Part shown: positions 20,901 to 26,244 of the stretch, piece by piece
Layout: every line of letters starts with the position of its first letter
How positions within the stretch are numbered: position 1 is the first letter of the stretch
NCBI RefSeq assembly: GCF_030409845.1
Contig: NZ_JAUFQQ010000003.1
Span: 1,674,001 to 1,738,000 of the forward strand
From: Flavobacterium branchiarum
GTDB taxonomy: Bacteria; Bacteroidota; Bacteroidia; Flavobacteriales; Flavobacteriaceae
Length of the DNA stretch: 64,000 bases
Reading direction: 5' to 3'
The notes under the pieces: model-generated
Told to the model about the DNA's origin: nothing
The model's input: the letters and a program-made list of their open reading frames with translations, nothing else
Databases searched by the model: none
Program-made: the position numbers and the translations under genes

Positions 20901-22000
20901 ATTGCTCTATCAGTTGAAGGTACAGGCACTGGGGTAATAGTTACAGTGTTGTTAAGCTGATTAAGATCATTTTCATTACCTGTAACTGTTGCCGTATTAG
21001 CATATGGACCCGTAGCATTAACAGATGCTGTAATGGTCAAAGTAGCAGAAGCAGCATTAGTTAACCCACCAATTGTCCACAATCCAGTAGCAGATGCATA
21101 GCTTGTACCAGATGAAGCAGTGGAGCTTATATAGGTATAACCTGCTCCAAGCAGGTCGGTAACAGTTACTCCTGTGCTTGCATTAGGGCCATTGTTAGTA
21201 GCAACAACGGTGAAAACAACATTTGACCCAACAACAGGAAGTGGTTTGTCAACCACTTTTGTAACTGCTAAATCTGTTATCGGATTATAGGTACCAATAG
21301 CAATTGCCGTGATAGTCGAAATTGCAGGAATAGTACCAGTTAAAGTACTACCATTAGTATTGCCCGTAGCTTTAGAACTGCCACTCAGATCAATCCATGC
21401 TAAGCCATTCCAACCTACAAGCCGTAAATTAGCAGCTGAACTAAATCCACTAACATCTGGAATAGATGCAGTAACAGTAAGTCCGTTTACATTACTACCT
21501 ATAAAAGGTACCCAATCCCAGAATCCTACAGGACTTACTGCTGTTAGGCCAGGTCCTATTAGATTTGTATTATGTACAACCCCATCTGTAGGATCAATAA
21601 CAGTTGAAGGATTTCCGCTAAACCAAGCAACACCCAATTGGGTTGAAGCATTTGTGGGTGCAGAAATACTCAGAGTACGTAAAGTAGTAGGATCACCTAC
21701 AGGAAATACAAAGGCAGTATTTCCTATCTTAGATACATATCCATCTACATGAGCTGCATTGGTTGCCCCAATCCAGCTCGATCCTGGAACAAATGTAACG
21801 TATCCTTGAGGGCTTGTTCGTTTTGTGACAATAGTGCCGGATTGAAAATTATGTTGGGCATAAATGGCCATAACGCCTGTGCCATCCACATAAGTATTCC
21901 CATAACTTCCTGATTGTGCATTTAGTTGTGTAGCCACTAAGAACAATGGCAGCAAACCAAAATATGCAAACAGTTTTTTATAAATAGAGGTTGATACCAT
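5948..22000 (-). CDS. giant DUF11-repeat surface adhesin with type B T9SS C-terminal domain
   Basis: 5,350 residues. A signal peptide (about 1-28, ending QLNAQ) leads into a unique head of about 210 residues. About 39 DUF11-type beta-sandwich modules follow in four blocks: 12 of about 116-121 residues (about 240-1690, TDRSIVKTVNN type), 5 divergent modules (about 1690-2345, IQISKTGP type), 6 of 121 residues (about 2345-3070) and 16 of about 138 residues (about 3070-5260, ADLNTVKTLSDPTQ type), the last block joined by Pro/Thr linkers that carry CTTC. The end (about 5265-5350: IFIPNVITPDGDGKNDNF, IYNRWGNEVYHS, YNGWIEVLK) is the gliding-motility-associated/CHU_C type B sorting domain of type IX secretion. 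The likely role is a long cell-surface fibre for adhesion or motility; the ligand is unknown. It lies between two exported proteins and its PorP/SprF partner. Confidence 0.93.
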   Translation of the reverse strand: MVSTSIYKKLFAYFGLLPLFLVATQLNAQSGSYGNTYVDGTGVMAIYAQHNFQSGTIVTKRTSPQGYVTFVPGSSWIGATNAAHVDGYVSKIGNTAFVFPVGDPTTLRTLSISAPTNASTQLGVAWFSGNPSTVIDPTDGVVHNTNLIGPGLTAVSPVGFWDWVPFIGSNVNGLTVTASIPDVSGFSSAANLRLVGWNGLAWIDLSGSSKATGNTNGSTLTGTIPAISTITAIAIGTYNPITDLAVTKVVDKPLPVVGSNVVFTVVATNNGPNASTGVTVTDLLGAGYTYISSTASSGTSYASATGLWTIGGLTNAASATLTITASVNATGPYANTATVTGNENDLNQLNNTVTITPVPVPSTDRAIVKTINNQTPAVGSTVIFTLNATNNGPSATTGVVVTDILPSGYTYVSSTPPVGTTYIPATGLWTIGAMTNGATRTLTITAIVNAIGSYVNTASIAGVETDPVSVNNTSSVTPIPTPVSDRSIVKTVNNSAPAVGTPVVFTLIATNSGPSTSTGVTVTDLLPAGYTYVSSTPPIGTTYTSGTGVWNIGTLPNGANATLTITATVKATGPYANTATITGTESDPTPGNNSSTVTPIPVSITDRSIVKTVNNATPVVGSNVIFTLVARNNGPSNGTGIAVTDLLPAGYTYVSSTPPIGTTYNSATGIWNIGSLANETNSTLTITATVNASGSYANTATINGIETDLVPLNNSSTATTIPIPSSDRSLVKTIDNQTPPVGSTVIFTLNATNNGPSPSTGVVVTDILPNGYSYVSSTPPAGTTYTPVNGLWTIGTMTNGATRTLTITATVNATGTYTNTGVISGIESDPISVNNTSSVTPIPTAVTNRSIVKTVNNTTPAVGSNVVFTLVATNNGPSTSTGITVTDLLPAGYTYVSSTPPIGTTYTSGTGVWNIGTLANGANATLTITATVNAAGPYANTASINGNENDPTPGNNTSTITPIPVPTTDRSIVKTVDNATPAVGNNVVFTLVARNNGPSNGTGITVTDILPAGYTYVSSTPPIGTTYNSTNGIWNIGTLSNGASSTITITATVNATGSYANTATINGVENDPTPGNNTSTTTPIPVPTTDRSLVKTINNQTPAVGSTVIFTLIATNNGPSPSTGVVVTDILPSGYTYVSSTPPAGTTYVPATGLWTIGNMANGNTKTLTITATVNATGNYTNTASINGTENDPTPGNSTSTVTPVPTSVSDQSIVKTVNNTTPAVGSNVVFTLVATNNGPSASTGIIVTDLLPAGYTYVSSTPPIGTTYASGTGVWNIGTLANGANATLTITATVNATGSYANTASINGNENDPTPGNNTSTITPNPTATTNRSIVKTVNNTTPAVGSNVVFTLVATNNGPSASTGVTVTDLLPAGYTYVSSTPPAGTTYTSGTGIWNIGTLANGANATLTITATVNATGPYANTASINGNENDPTPGNNTSTITPIPTATTDRSIVKTVDNSNPTVGNTVIFRLLATNNGPSDGTGITVTDLLPAGYTYVSSDASEGTTYTSGTGVWNIGALSNGATTTLYITATVNASGPYANTATINGTENDPTPGNNSSTITPTPVASSNLNITKTVDTASPYTGNNVVFTLTASNAGPSNATGVSVNDLLPSGYTFVSATPSAGTYNSGTGVWSLNDINANTNATLTITATVNPTGNYTNTATINADQNDPTPDNNMASVTPTPINVQISKTGPSNSSAGNIVTYTLTANNSGTGNALAQTISDNVSASLVNVSWTAVAQGTATISNGATGTGNTLSVTGDIPSGSNNQIIITITGTVPSSSTVTSISNTASVTATGSPIITSNTITTTIGREADIQIQKTGPTNAYAGNLVDYNLTITNLGPADANAVTIEDMLPAGLDISTVNWTATALNGANVSGASSGTGNVNLLAAIPATGNASISVTITGKINGDFAGSTLVNTATATPETGVTDATPASSSVTTNVSRIANVRITKSGPANIGAGDMISYTLRVINDGPSNAPGINILDNIPSQVLNPTWTATVQNGATLSAMNGTGNINLIGDIPATTGVIEITVTGLINPATPDNSNFSNTATANFQALSPVTDPELANNTSTIPTVVSNSPLLRVSKNGPTSININDPITYTIVVSNGGAGDITDAIIQDNVPTSVIVSDWNIVAGGGATITGATSGTTNTVATSGDIPADGNPLTALTIVVHGTVSSNALSSFTNTVTVTAGNVMESSVTTSTNQSTDLIIQKSGPQTATAGTPITYSIKVSNAGPVDVQGLTIQDLIPSDVENINWTATASGVATINGISSGSSNTIQLTGNITAGASNYITIAINGTVSASTSATTISNNATVTSSASVTDYNLANNSSSVSTTIIKETDVSITKTVDNTMPNVGSNVVFTLVATNSGPSDGTGISVTDLLPAGYTFVSATPPTGTSYVPATGLWTIGALTNGASSTLTITATVAPTGSYANTASINGTENDPTPGNNSSTITPTPIPNSDRSIVKTVDNQNPAVGSTVTFSLLATNNGPSDGTGVTVTDLLPSGYTYVSSVAPIGTIYNPTNGLWNIGTLAGATTSTLTITATVNAAGTYANTASISGTENDPTPGNDSSTSTPTAVPTSDRTIVKTVDNSNPAVGSTVTFSLAATNNGPSNGTGVTVTDLLPAGYTYVSSIAPIGTSYDSASGLWTIGTLTAATTATLTITATVNPAGPYANTASISGTENDPTPGNDSSTSTPTAVPTSDRSIVKTVDNSNPAVGSTVTFSLAATNNGPSNGTGVTVTDLLPAGYTYVSSVAPIGTTYDSGSGEWTIGTLAGATTATLTITATVNKTGPYANTASITGTENDPTPGNDSSSSTPTAVPTSDRSIVKTVDNPNPAVGSTVTFSLAATNNGPSDGTGVTVTDLLPAGYTYISSVAPIGTSYDPASGKWNIGTLAGETTATLTITATVNKTGPYANSASIDGTENDPTPGNDSSTSTPIAVPTSDRSIVKTVDHPNPAVGSTVTFSLAATNNGPSDGTGVTVTDLLPAGYTYVSSVAPIGTTYDPGSGEWTIGTLAGATTATLSITATVNATGSYANSASITGTENDPTPGNDSSTSTPTPSPRAHLTIAKVTKTPTQTSFVPGQAVVYKITVTNDGPSEALAVNIQDVAPMGTTISSWTAIASTGVTYPNASGTGNLDETLVTLANGLVAIYEVTVQTPADFTGTLSNAVTTTSTTPSPTPDPTPGPCTTCATNPISPTPQADLNTVKTLSDPTQTSFVPGQAVVYRIAVTNNGPSDATAVSIVDNAPAGTTISSWTAMPSTGVTYPNASGTGNLNESLATLTNGLVAIYEVTVQTPADFTGTLSNAVTTTSTTPSPTPDPTPGPCTTCTTNPISPTPQADLNTVKTLSDPTQTSFVPGQAVVYRIAVTNNGPSDATAVSIVDNAPAGTTISNWTAIASTGVTYPNASGTGNLNETLVTLANGSVAIYEVTVQTPADFTGTLSNAVTTTSTTPSPTPDPTPGPCTTCTTDPITPTPQADLNTVKTLSDPTQTSFVPGQAVVYRIAVTNNGPSDATAVSIVDNAPAGTTISSWTAMPSTGVTYPNASGTGNLNETLVTLANGLVAIYEVTVQTPADFTGTLSNAVTTTSTTPSPTPDPTPGPCTTCSTDPIPASPQADLNTVKTLSDPTQTSFVPGQAVVYRIAVTNNGPSDATAVSIVDNAPAGTTISSWTAMPSTGVTYPNASGTGNLNETLVTLANGLVAIYEVTVQTPADFTGTLSNAVTTTSTTPSPTPDPTPGPCTTCTTDPITPTPQADLNTVKTLSDPTQTSFVPGQAVVYRIAVTNNGPSDATAVAIVDNAPAGTTISSWTAMPSTGVTYPNASGTGNLNETLVTLANGLVAIYEVTVQTPADFTGTLSNAVTTTSTTPSPTPDPTPGPCTTCTTTPISPTPQADLNTVKTLSDPTQTSFIPGQAVVYRIAVTNNGPSDATAVAIVDNAPAGTTISSWTAMPSTGVTYPNASGTGNLNESLATLANGLVAIYEVTVQTPADFTGTLSNAVTTTSTTPSPTPDPTPGPCTTCTTNPISPTPQADLNTVKTLSDPTQTSFVPGQAVVYRIAVTNNGPSDATAVSIVDNAPAGTTISSWTAMPSTGVTYPNASGTGNLNETLVTLANGLVAIYEVTVQTPADFTGTLSNAVTTTSTTPSPTPDPTPGPCTTCSTDPIPASPQADLNTVKTLSDPTQTSFVPGQAVVYRIAVTNNGPSDATAVSIVDNAPAGTTISSWTAMPSTGVTYPNASGTGNLNESLATLANGLVAIYEVTVQTPADFTGTLSNAVTTTSTTPSPTPDPTPGPCTTCTTNPISPTPQADLNTVKTLSDPTQTSFVPGQAVVYRIAVTNNGPSDATAVSIVDNAPAGTTISSWTAMPSTGVTYPNASGTGNLNETLVTLANGLVAIYEVTVQTPADFTGTLSNAVTTTSTTPSPTPDPTPGPCTTCSTDPIPASPQADLNTVKTLSDPTQTSFVPGQAVVYRIAVTNNGPSDATAVSIVDNAPAGTTISSWTAMPSTGVTYPNASGTGNLNESLATLANGLVAIYEVTVQTPADFTGTLSNAVTTTSTTPSPTPDPTPGPCTTCTTTPISPTPQADLNTVKTLSDPTQTSFVPGQAVVYRIAVTNNGPSDATAVSIVDNAPAGTTISSWTAIASTGVTYPNASGTGNLNEMLTTLANGLVAIYEVTVQTPADFTGTLSNAVTTTSTTPSPTPDPTPGPCTTCTTTPISPTPQADLNTVKTLSDPTQTSFIPGQAVVYRIAVTNNGPSDATAVSIVDNAPAGTTISSWTAMPSTGVTYPNASGTGNLNESLATLANGLVAIYEVTVQTPTDFSGTLSNTVTATSTTPDPTPGPCTTCTTTPITPTPQAHLNTVKTLSNPSQTSFVPGQAVVYRIAVTNNGPSDATAVSIVDNAPAGTTISSWTAMPSTGVTYPNASGTGNLNETLVTLANGLVAIYEVTVQTPADFTGTLSNAVTATSTTPDPTPGPCTTCTTTPIAPTIVQAHLNTVKTLKDQIQKTFAPGHVVTYRITVTNQGPDAATAVNILDNAPAGTTISSWTAIPSTGVTYPKASGTGNLNETLLTLANGLVAIYDVDVLTQADYIGTLSNTVVVTTPTPDPTPGPCTTCTTDPLIPTSLAHITTVKTLSDPTQTSFVPGQSVVYRIVVTNIGPSDAKAITIVDNAPTGTTIGSWVALPSPGVTYPKTSGTGNLNETILDLPNGLIAIYEVTVDTPIDFKGTLSNTASAISTTLDPTPRVCTTCATRPIPAAITDIFIPNVITPDGDGKNDNFVIVGLDNYPGSVLMIYNRWGNEVYHSENYDNSFNGHGLSGGVYYYIFKLKTAEGNKDYNGWIEVLK
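6230..12785 (-). repeat. 414-bp tandem coding repeats (16 copies, some shortened) in the adhesin gene
   Basis: The motif ttagatctgcctgtgg recurs at 7807, 8221 and on through the block with an exact 414-bp period, which is 138 codons. Most copies are nearly identical at DNA level, including third positions, whereas the two at each end are diverged. Each unit encodes one DUF11 module plus a Pro/Thr-rich linker with GPCTTC. Near-identity across synonymous sites means recent expansion or ongoing homogenisation. Copy number is likely to vary between strains and is a likely assembly problem. Confidence 0.92.
12786..14966 (-). repeat. 363-bp tandem coding repeats (6 copies) in the adhesin gene
   Basis: Units repeat with a 363-bp period (121 codons); for example the gatcagatgttgg segment is at 13141 and 13504. 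They are clearly similar at DNA level but less uniform than the 414-bp block. Each encodes a DUF11 module ending ENDPTPGNDSS with a Thr/Pro linker. A related but older set of about 12 modules lies at about 16945-21280. Confidence 0.85.
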
Positions 22001-22102
22001 AACTTTTTAGGATTAAGTTTAATATAATTTTAAACATAAGAAAAGGGAGATTTAGCTTTAATGCAACTAGCTGTTGTGTTAACAACAGCGCATTTTGCAA
22101 CA

Positions 22103-23101
22103 TTATAATAAGCGTTGAATATAAAGTTGTACCCCTTGTGAAAAGAGAACAGATGTACCTACAGTTACGTTTCCTCCTTGTCCCCATCCGATATTAAAAT
22201 TAAAGGATCTAGTTGCATTGAGAGTAGTAGTATAATTTATGGAGCCACCATGCACTTGACTGAAAGTTGGAGAGTTGTTATGAATCCTTTGTGAACCTGA
22301 AGTTGCTGGGAAATCATAGAAATAACTATTTACGAATTGGGCGGTTGAATTAGGTATTGAAGCTTCATATACTAATGTAATAGTATAAGTACCTGCTGGT
22401 AATGTAATACTTGAGGTTGAAGGAGTGAATGTGCTACCTAATATTGTATTTACCAGTACAGCACCATTTGGGAAATTATAGCTTCCTCCATTTCCACCTC
22501 TAGGGACAGTTATAGAACCGGTAAGTCCAATAACGAGTACACTCGGTTTTGCAACTGCTAAAGTTCTTAAATTACCATTAGTATCAGCAGATACCAACAA
22601 ATCGGTATTGGCGCCAGTGGGTAAAGAACGCACTCTTGCATTACCATTAATATCTAATGTAGCCGAAGGAACAAATGTAGTTGTTGAAGTAAGTCCTACT
22701 CCAACATTTCCTGCATGATATATATTCTGAGCATTAGTAGTTGCTGGTGTATTAGTTGCTGCATCGTACCAAGGTTCTGTTGCAGTTGCTATTGATTGGT
22801 TTAACATCGGTACCCATTGTGTTCCGTCATTATAGTAATAACCCGGTGTAACTCCAGTTATACCAGCCCCAGCAGTAGCAGTATTGTATACAGACATACC
22901 AGCGACGTGAGCTGTCAATGGACTAAAAGAACTAGTACTTGACAATGTTACACGAGGCAATAGTAATCCTTTTGTTGTACTCTCTAGTTCTAGTACAGAA
23001 TTAGTATTTATTGTAGTAGGATTTGCACCTACTTTGACTTGAGCTGTCATATAAAAAGAAAGCATCAAAACTGCTATAAGTAACATTAATTTTTTTTTCA
23101 T
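22103..23101 (-). CDS. exported protein of unknown function, paralog of its upstream neighbour
   Basis: 332 residues with a signal peptide (MKKKLMLLIAVLMLSFYMTAQ). The mature start is KVGANPTTINTNSVLELES, followed by KGLLLPRVTL and GYYYNDGTQWV, a pattern frequent in flavobacterial secreted proteins next to adhesin clusters. A central part (GVGLTSTTTFVPSATLDINGNARVRSL) resembles tail-fibre-like or trimeric beta segments. The C-terminal half (about 190-332) is predicted beta-rich and ends IQRLL. It is 102 bp upstream of the adhesin gene and 72 bp downstream of a paralog, so co-transcription is likely. No sorting domain is visible. Function unknown; a partner or minor component of the adhesin is the best guess. 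Confidence 0.75.
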   Translation of the reverse strand: MKKKLMLLIAVLMLSFYMTAQVKVGANPTTINTNSVLELESTTKGLLLPRVTLSSTSSFSPLTAHVAGMSVYNTATAGAGITGVTPGYYYNDGTQWVPMLNQSIATATEPWYDAATNTPATTNAQNIYHAGNVGVGLTSTTTFVPSATLDINGNARVRSLPTGANTDLLVSADTNGNLRTLAVAKPSVLVIGLTGSITVPRGGNGGSYNFPNGAVLVNTILGSTFTPSTSSITLPAGTYTITLVYEASIPNSTAQFVNSYFYDFPATSGSQRIHNNSPTFSQVHGGSINYTTTLNATRSFNFNIGWGQGGNVTVGTSVLFSQGVQLYIQRLL

Positions 23102-23173
23102 AATAATATAGTTTAGGAATAAGGTAGGTCGTGTGTTATATATTTTGGTTGAAAAACAAAAGATTTAATAGTG

Positions 23174-24166
23174 CTAGAATAGACGTTCAATATAGAGTTG
23201 TACTCCTTTAGAAAAAGTAACGGGAGCTCCTGTAGGGACATTTCCAGCTAGTCCCCAGCCAATAGCAAAAGGAAACGTAGCAGTAGCATCTAGCGTTGTA
23301 TTATAGGAGATTGTGCCTCCATGAGACATTAATGTGGTGGGAGTGTTGGAATAGATTCTTTGTGTAGTTCCACCACTTTTAGGAAAATTAAAAAAATAAC
23401 TACTTATTAAAGTCCCCGATCCCGATACAGTACCTTCATAAACAAGTCTGATGTTATAATTTCCAGATGGTAAAGTAATTGTCGACCCAGTAAAGCTGGC
23501 ATTTTCTATTGTATTAAGTACTACTGTACCATTTGTAAAAGTATAGGAATTTCCTGCAGCTCCACGTGTAGTGCTTATACCTGCCAATACTCCAATTACA
23601 CATACACTAGATTTTGATGCTGCAATGGTTCGTAAATTACCGTTAGCGTCTGCGCTTAATAATAAATCGGAGACCGCACCAGTAGGAAGACTTCGTATTC
23701 GTGAAGTTCCATTAACGTCTAAGGTAGCCGATGGCGTAAAGGTAGTTCCTGAGTTAAGAGCTATACCGACATCTCCATCGTGATATATGTTTTGTGCATT
23801 TGTAGTAGCGGGAGTATTGGTTGCACCATCGTACCAAGGTTCCAATGCCTTAATATTAGCTAAATTCAAAATACGTACCCATTGCGTTCCGTCATTATAA
23901 TAATAGCCAGGACTTACAGCTGTAGTTCCAGAACCAGCAGTAGCTGTGTTGTAAACCGTCATCCCTTGTGCATGTAGGGTAAGTGGAGCGAATGAACTAG
24001 TACTGGTTAATGTAACACGAGGTAGTAGCATTCCTTTTGAAGTACTTTCCAATTCCATAAGTGAATTGGAATTGATTGTATTAGGATTATCACCAACTTT
24101 TACCTGTGCTATTGCAGAAAATGTGAGCATCCATAGCATAATGACTAAAGTGTATTGTTTTTTCAT
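23174..24166 (-). CDS. exported protein of unknown function, first gene of the adhesin unit
   Basis: 330 residues with a signal peptide ending AIAQ. It shares its whole plan with the next gene: KVGDNPNTINSNSLMELES at the mature N-terminus, KGMLLPRVTLTSTSSF, GYYYNDGTQWVRI, NIYHDGDVGIALNSG, a Leu-Arg-Thr-rich joint near residue 185 and a beta-rich C-terminal domain ending LYIERLF. The shared layout shows an old tandem duplication. It is the first gene of the minus-strand unit running to 3091, with more than 1 kb of noncoding sequence upstream. I do not recognise a biochemical function. Confidence 0.72.
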   Translation of the reverse strand: MKKQYTLVIMLWMLTFSAIAQVKVGDNPNTINSNSLMELESTSKGMLLPRVTLTSTSSFAPLTLHAQGMTVYNTATAGSGTTAVSPGYYYNDGTQWVRILNLANIKALEPWYDGATNTPATTNAQNIYHDGDVGIALNSGTTFTPSATLDVNGTSRIRSLPTGAVSDLLLSADANGNLRTIAASKSSVCVIGVLAGISTTRGAAGNSYTFTNGTVVLNTIENASFTGSTITLPSGNYNIRLVYEGTVSGSGTLISSYFFNFPKSGGTTQRIYSNTPTTLMSHGGTISYNTTLDATATFPFAIGWGLAGNVPTGAPVTFSKGVQLYIERLF

Positions 24167-25182
24167 TTACATGTAGATTATAATTGGTTTTACTTTTATG
24201 TTTATAACAGCTTGATTTTTAATTACAAAAAAAAATAAGTCTCTATTTGTGAGGTGATTTTTTTCGACATAGAAAACCCTGTAGGAAATTATCCTAGTTG
24301 TTAATATCGATATGATTTTTGCTGATTTTTTGATACGGCAATGCAATAGCAAGCCTATCTTAAAAGAAGATTAGCTACTAGAGACTCAAGTTGGTTGGGG
24401 AATTAACCAAATTTTGATAAATGGAATTTTGGATAATAAAGAGTAACATTTTGCCATAGTAGGTTTTTTAAGTTAAAGTAGGGGCTTTAGGCATAATCTA
24501 TTTTAGAAAAGATTTGCACTACAAAAAAAATGGTATGATTTTTATTTTAACATGTTCACAGAATAAATATGATATAACTTTCTTTTGTATTAAAAAGTGG
24601 TATTTCGAGAAAGCTTTAACTGCTGATTTTAAGTTTATAATTTTTAAAATCAATTTATAATATGAATTTTGAACGTATTTGGGACTTAGAACTTACTGCG
24701 TATTATACTTAATTTTATAAAGTGGAGATTAATGGTTAATTATCTAAAGATAAGTTATTTATGTGTTCTCGATAATTTAACAAGTGTTAATTTTATGTTA
24801 ATGTTAACATTTCTTACTAATTGAGTTTATAATAGTAAGCTCAGACCATGAGAAATATTCTTGAATAGAGCACTTTTTTTAAGTAGTATTTTAGATTATA
24901 TGTTTAAGAATATTTTTTTTTCAAATAACTATGAATCTTCAATACTCCTTGATACATACTGATAGAAAATTTTATTTCAGGTAGGATAAATAAACAAATA
25001 CCTCATTAACTCATTAAATTTTTTACTCTTAGTTTTGGTTAGTTAAATTGTTTAATTAGTTCAACTAAATCATATTGTTTATTTACCTGAATAAAAAGAA
25101 ATGAGTTTCAAATTTTGATATTTATTCATTGTTTATTTAGTAATGTTTAAATGGAGGGATTTTTGCTCAACATAATAAAAAA
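24167..25182. other. noncoding AT-rich interval between divergent units
   Basis: About 1 kb with no convincing gene on either strand; short frames here are broken by stops and lack coding character. It must hold the promoter for the minus-strand adhesin unit, but I found no clear TAnnTTTG element for it. The only structure I noted is an imperfect inverted repeat at 24971-25095. Confidence 0.6.
24971..25095. repeat. imperfect inverted repeat with about 20-bp arms
   Basis: The left arm 24971-24999 reads TTTATTTCAGGTA, then an extra GG, then ATAAATAAACAA. The right arm 25075-25095 is the reverse complement of TTTATTCAGGTAAATAAACAA. The arms match except for small gaps and are about 75 bp apart. 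It could be an operator, a small mobile-element remnant or a folded RNA; nothing in the neighbours decides. Confidence 0.4.
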
Positions 25183-25213
25183 TTGATTTATACACTTTCA
25201 GTTTGTACTTTTG
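25183..25213 (+). promoter_or_regulatory. Bacteroidetes-type promoter for the TrmH gene
   Basis: TTG at 25183-25185 and TACTTTTG (matching TAnnTTTG) at 25206-25213 with a 20-bp spacer. The -7 element ends only five bases before the ATG at 25219, so the transcript would start at or next to the start codon. This argues against translation from the in-frame TTG at 25183, which is the -33 element itself. Confidence 0.65.
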
Positions 25214-25218
25214 CAAGT

Positions 25219-25677
25219 ATGAATGATAACTTTATAAATGAATATTTTGGGATAGGAATTCAAAACGGAAAAACGCCTGAGAATTTAGGTGTTTTGTGGC
25301 GATCTGCTCAAAACTTAGGGGCTACTTTTATATTTACAATAGGTAATAGATATGCCAAACAAGCTAGTGATACTCATGATGCAGTAAAAGCAATACCTTA
25401 TTTTCATTATGATACTTTTGAAGCTTTCTTTGAAAACTTGCCTAAAGGAGCGCGATTGGTCGGAGTCGAATTAGACGATAAAGCATCCGATTTAGAAACT
25501 TTTGAACACCCAAGACGTTGCGTTTATTTATTAGGAGCAGAAGATCATGGCTTATCAAGAAAGGTAATGGATAAATGCCATAATCTAGTTAAATTTAAAT
25601 CAGAGAAAAGCTTAAACGTGGCCGTGGCAGGAACTATTATTATGTATGACCGGAACTTGTCTAAACCACGCTCTTAA
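25219..25677 (+). CDS. TrmH/SpoU-family RNA 2'-O-methyltransferase
   Basis: 152 residues from the ATG at 25219. It carries the three SPOUT motifs: motif 1 around residues 22-34 (N-x-x-x-x-x-R in ENLGVLWRSAQNLGA), motif 2 VYLLGAEDHGLS, and motif 3 SLNVAVAGTIIMYDR, which form the deep trefoil knot and the S-adenosylmethionine site. There is no N-terminal RNA-binding extension, as in short TrmL-like members that modify tRNA or rRNA ribose. The exact RNA target is uncertain. The reading frame continues upstream to a TTG at 25183, but promoter placement favours the ATG. It is followed by a perfect terminator hairpin. Confidence 0.88.
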   Translation: MNDNFINEYFGIGIQNGKTPENLGVLWRSAQNLGATFIFTIGNRYAKQASDTHDAVKAIPYFHYDTFEAFFENLPKGARLVGVELDDKASDLETFEHPRRCVYLLGAEDHGLSRKVMDKCHNLVKFKSEKSLNVAVAGTIIMYDRNLSKPRS

Positions 25678-25704
25678 ACAAAAGTTCATTTCAAATATGA
25701 AATA

Positions 25705-25740
25705 AAAAAGCCTTTAAAAATCTATTTTTAAAGGCTTTTT
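25705..25740 (+). terminator. perfect bidirectional intrinsic terminator
   Basis: A 17-bp perfect inverted repeat (25705-25721 and 25724-25740) with core AAGCCTTTAAAAAT / ATTTTTAAAGGCTT and a very short loop, bounded by A and T runs on the two sides. It ends the TrmH transcript and, read the other way, would end the amidohydrolase transcript after it crosses the heptamer array. Confidence 0.9.
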
Positions 25741-26244
25741 ACAGTTTACAGTTTACAGTTTACAGTTTACAGTTTACAGTTTACAGTTTACAGTTTACAG
25801 TTTACAGTTTACAGTTTACAGTTTACAGTTTACAGTTTACAGTTTACAGTTTACAGTTTACAGTTTACAGTTTACAGTTTACAGTTTACAGTTTACAGTT
25901 TACAGTTTACAGTTTACAGTTTACAGTTTACAGTTTACAGTTTACAGTTTACAGTTTACAGTTTACAGTTTACAGTTTACAGTTTACAGTTTACAGTTTA
26001 CAGTTTACAGTTTACAGTTTACAGTTTACAGTTTACAGTTTACAGTTTACAGTTTACAGTTTACAGTTTACAGTTTACAGTTTACAGTTTACAGTTTACA
26101 GTTTACAGTTTACAGTTTACAGTTTACAGTTTACAGTTTACAGTTTACAGTTTACAGTTTACAGTTTACAGTTTACAGTTTACAGTTTACAGTTTACAGT
26201 TTACAGTTTACAGTTTACAGTTTACAGTTTACAGTTTACAGTTT
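25741..26244. repeat. 72 perfect tandem copies of a 7-bp unit (ACAGTTT)
   Basis: 504 bp made of ACAGTTT repeated 72 times. The phase is unbroken in every sequence line and I see no mismatch. It starts at the base after the TrmH terminator. On the minus strand the unit is TAAACTG, and the first unit supplies the TAA stop of the amidohydrolase gene (26243-26245). Stops occur in all three minus-strand frames. A perfect short-unit array of this length is expected to change copy number by slippage; the assembled count may not be exact. Confidence 0.98.

Noticed and set aside
24971..25095. Transposon end or attachment site
   Set aside because: Only an imperfect inverted repeat; no transposase, integrase or target duplication was seen.
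25741..26244. CRISPR array
   Set aside because: The 7-bp units are contiguous with no spacers and no cas genes are nearby; it is a simple tandem repeat.
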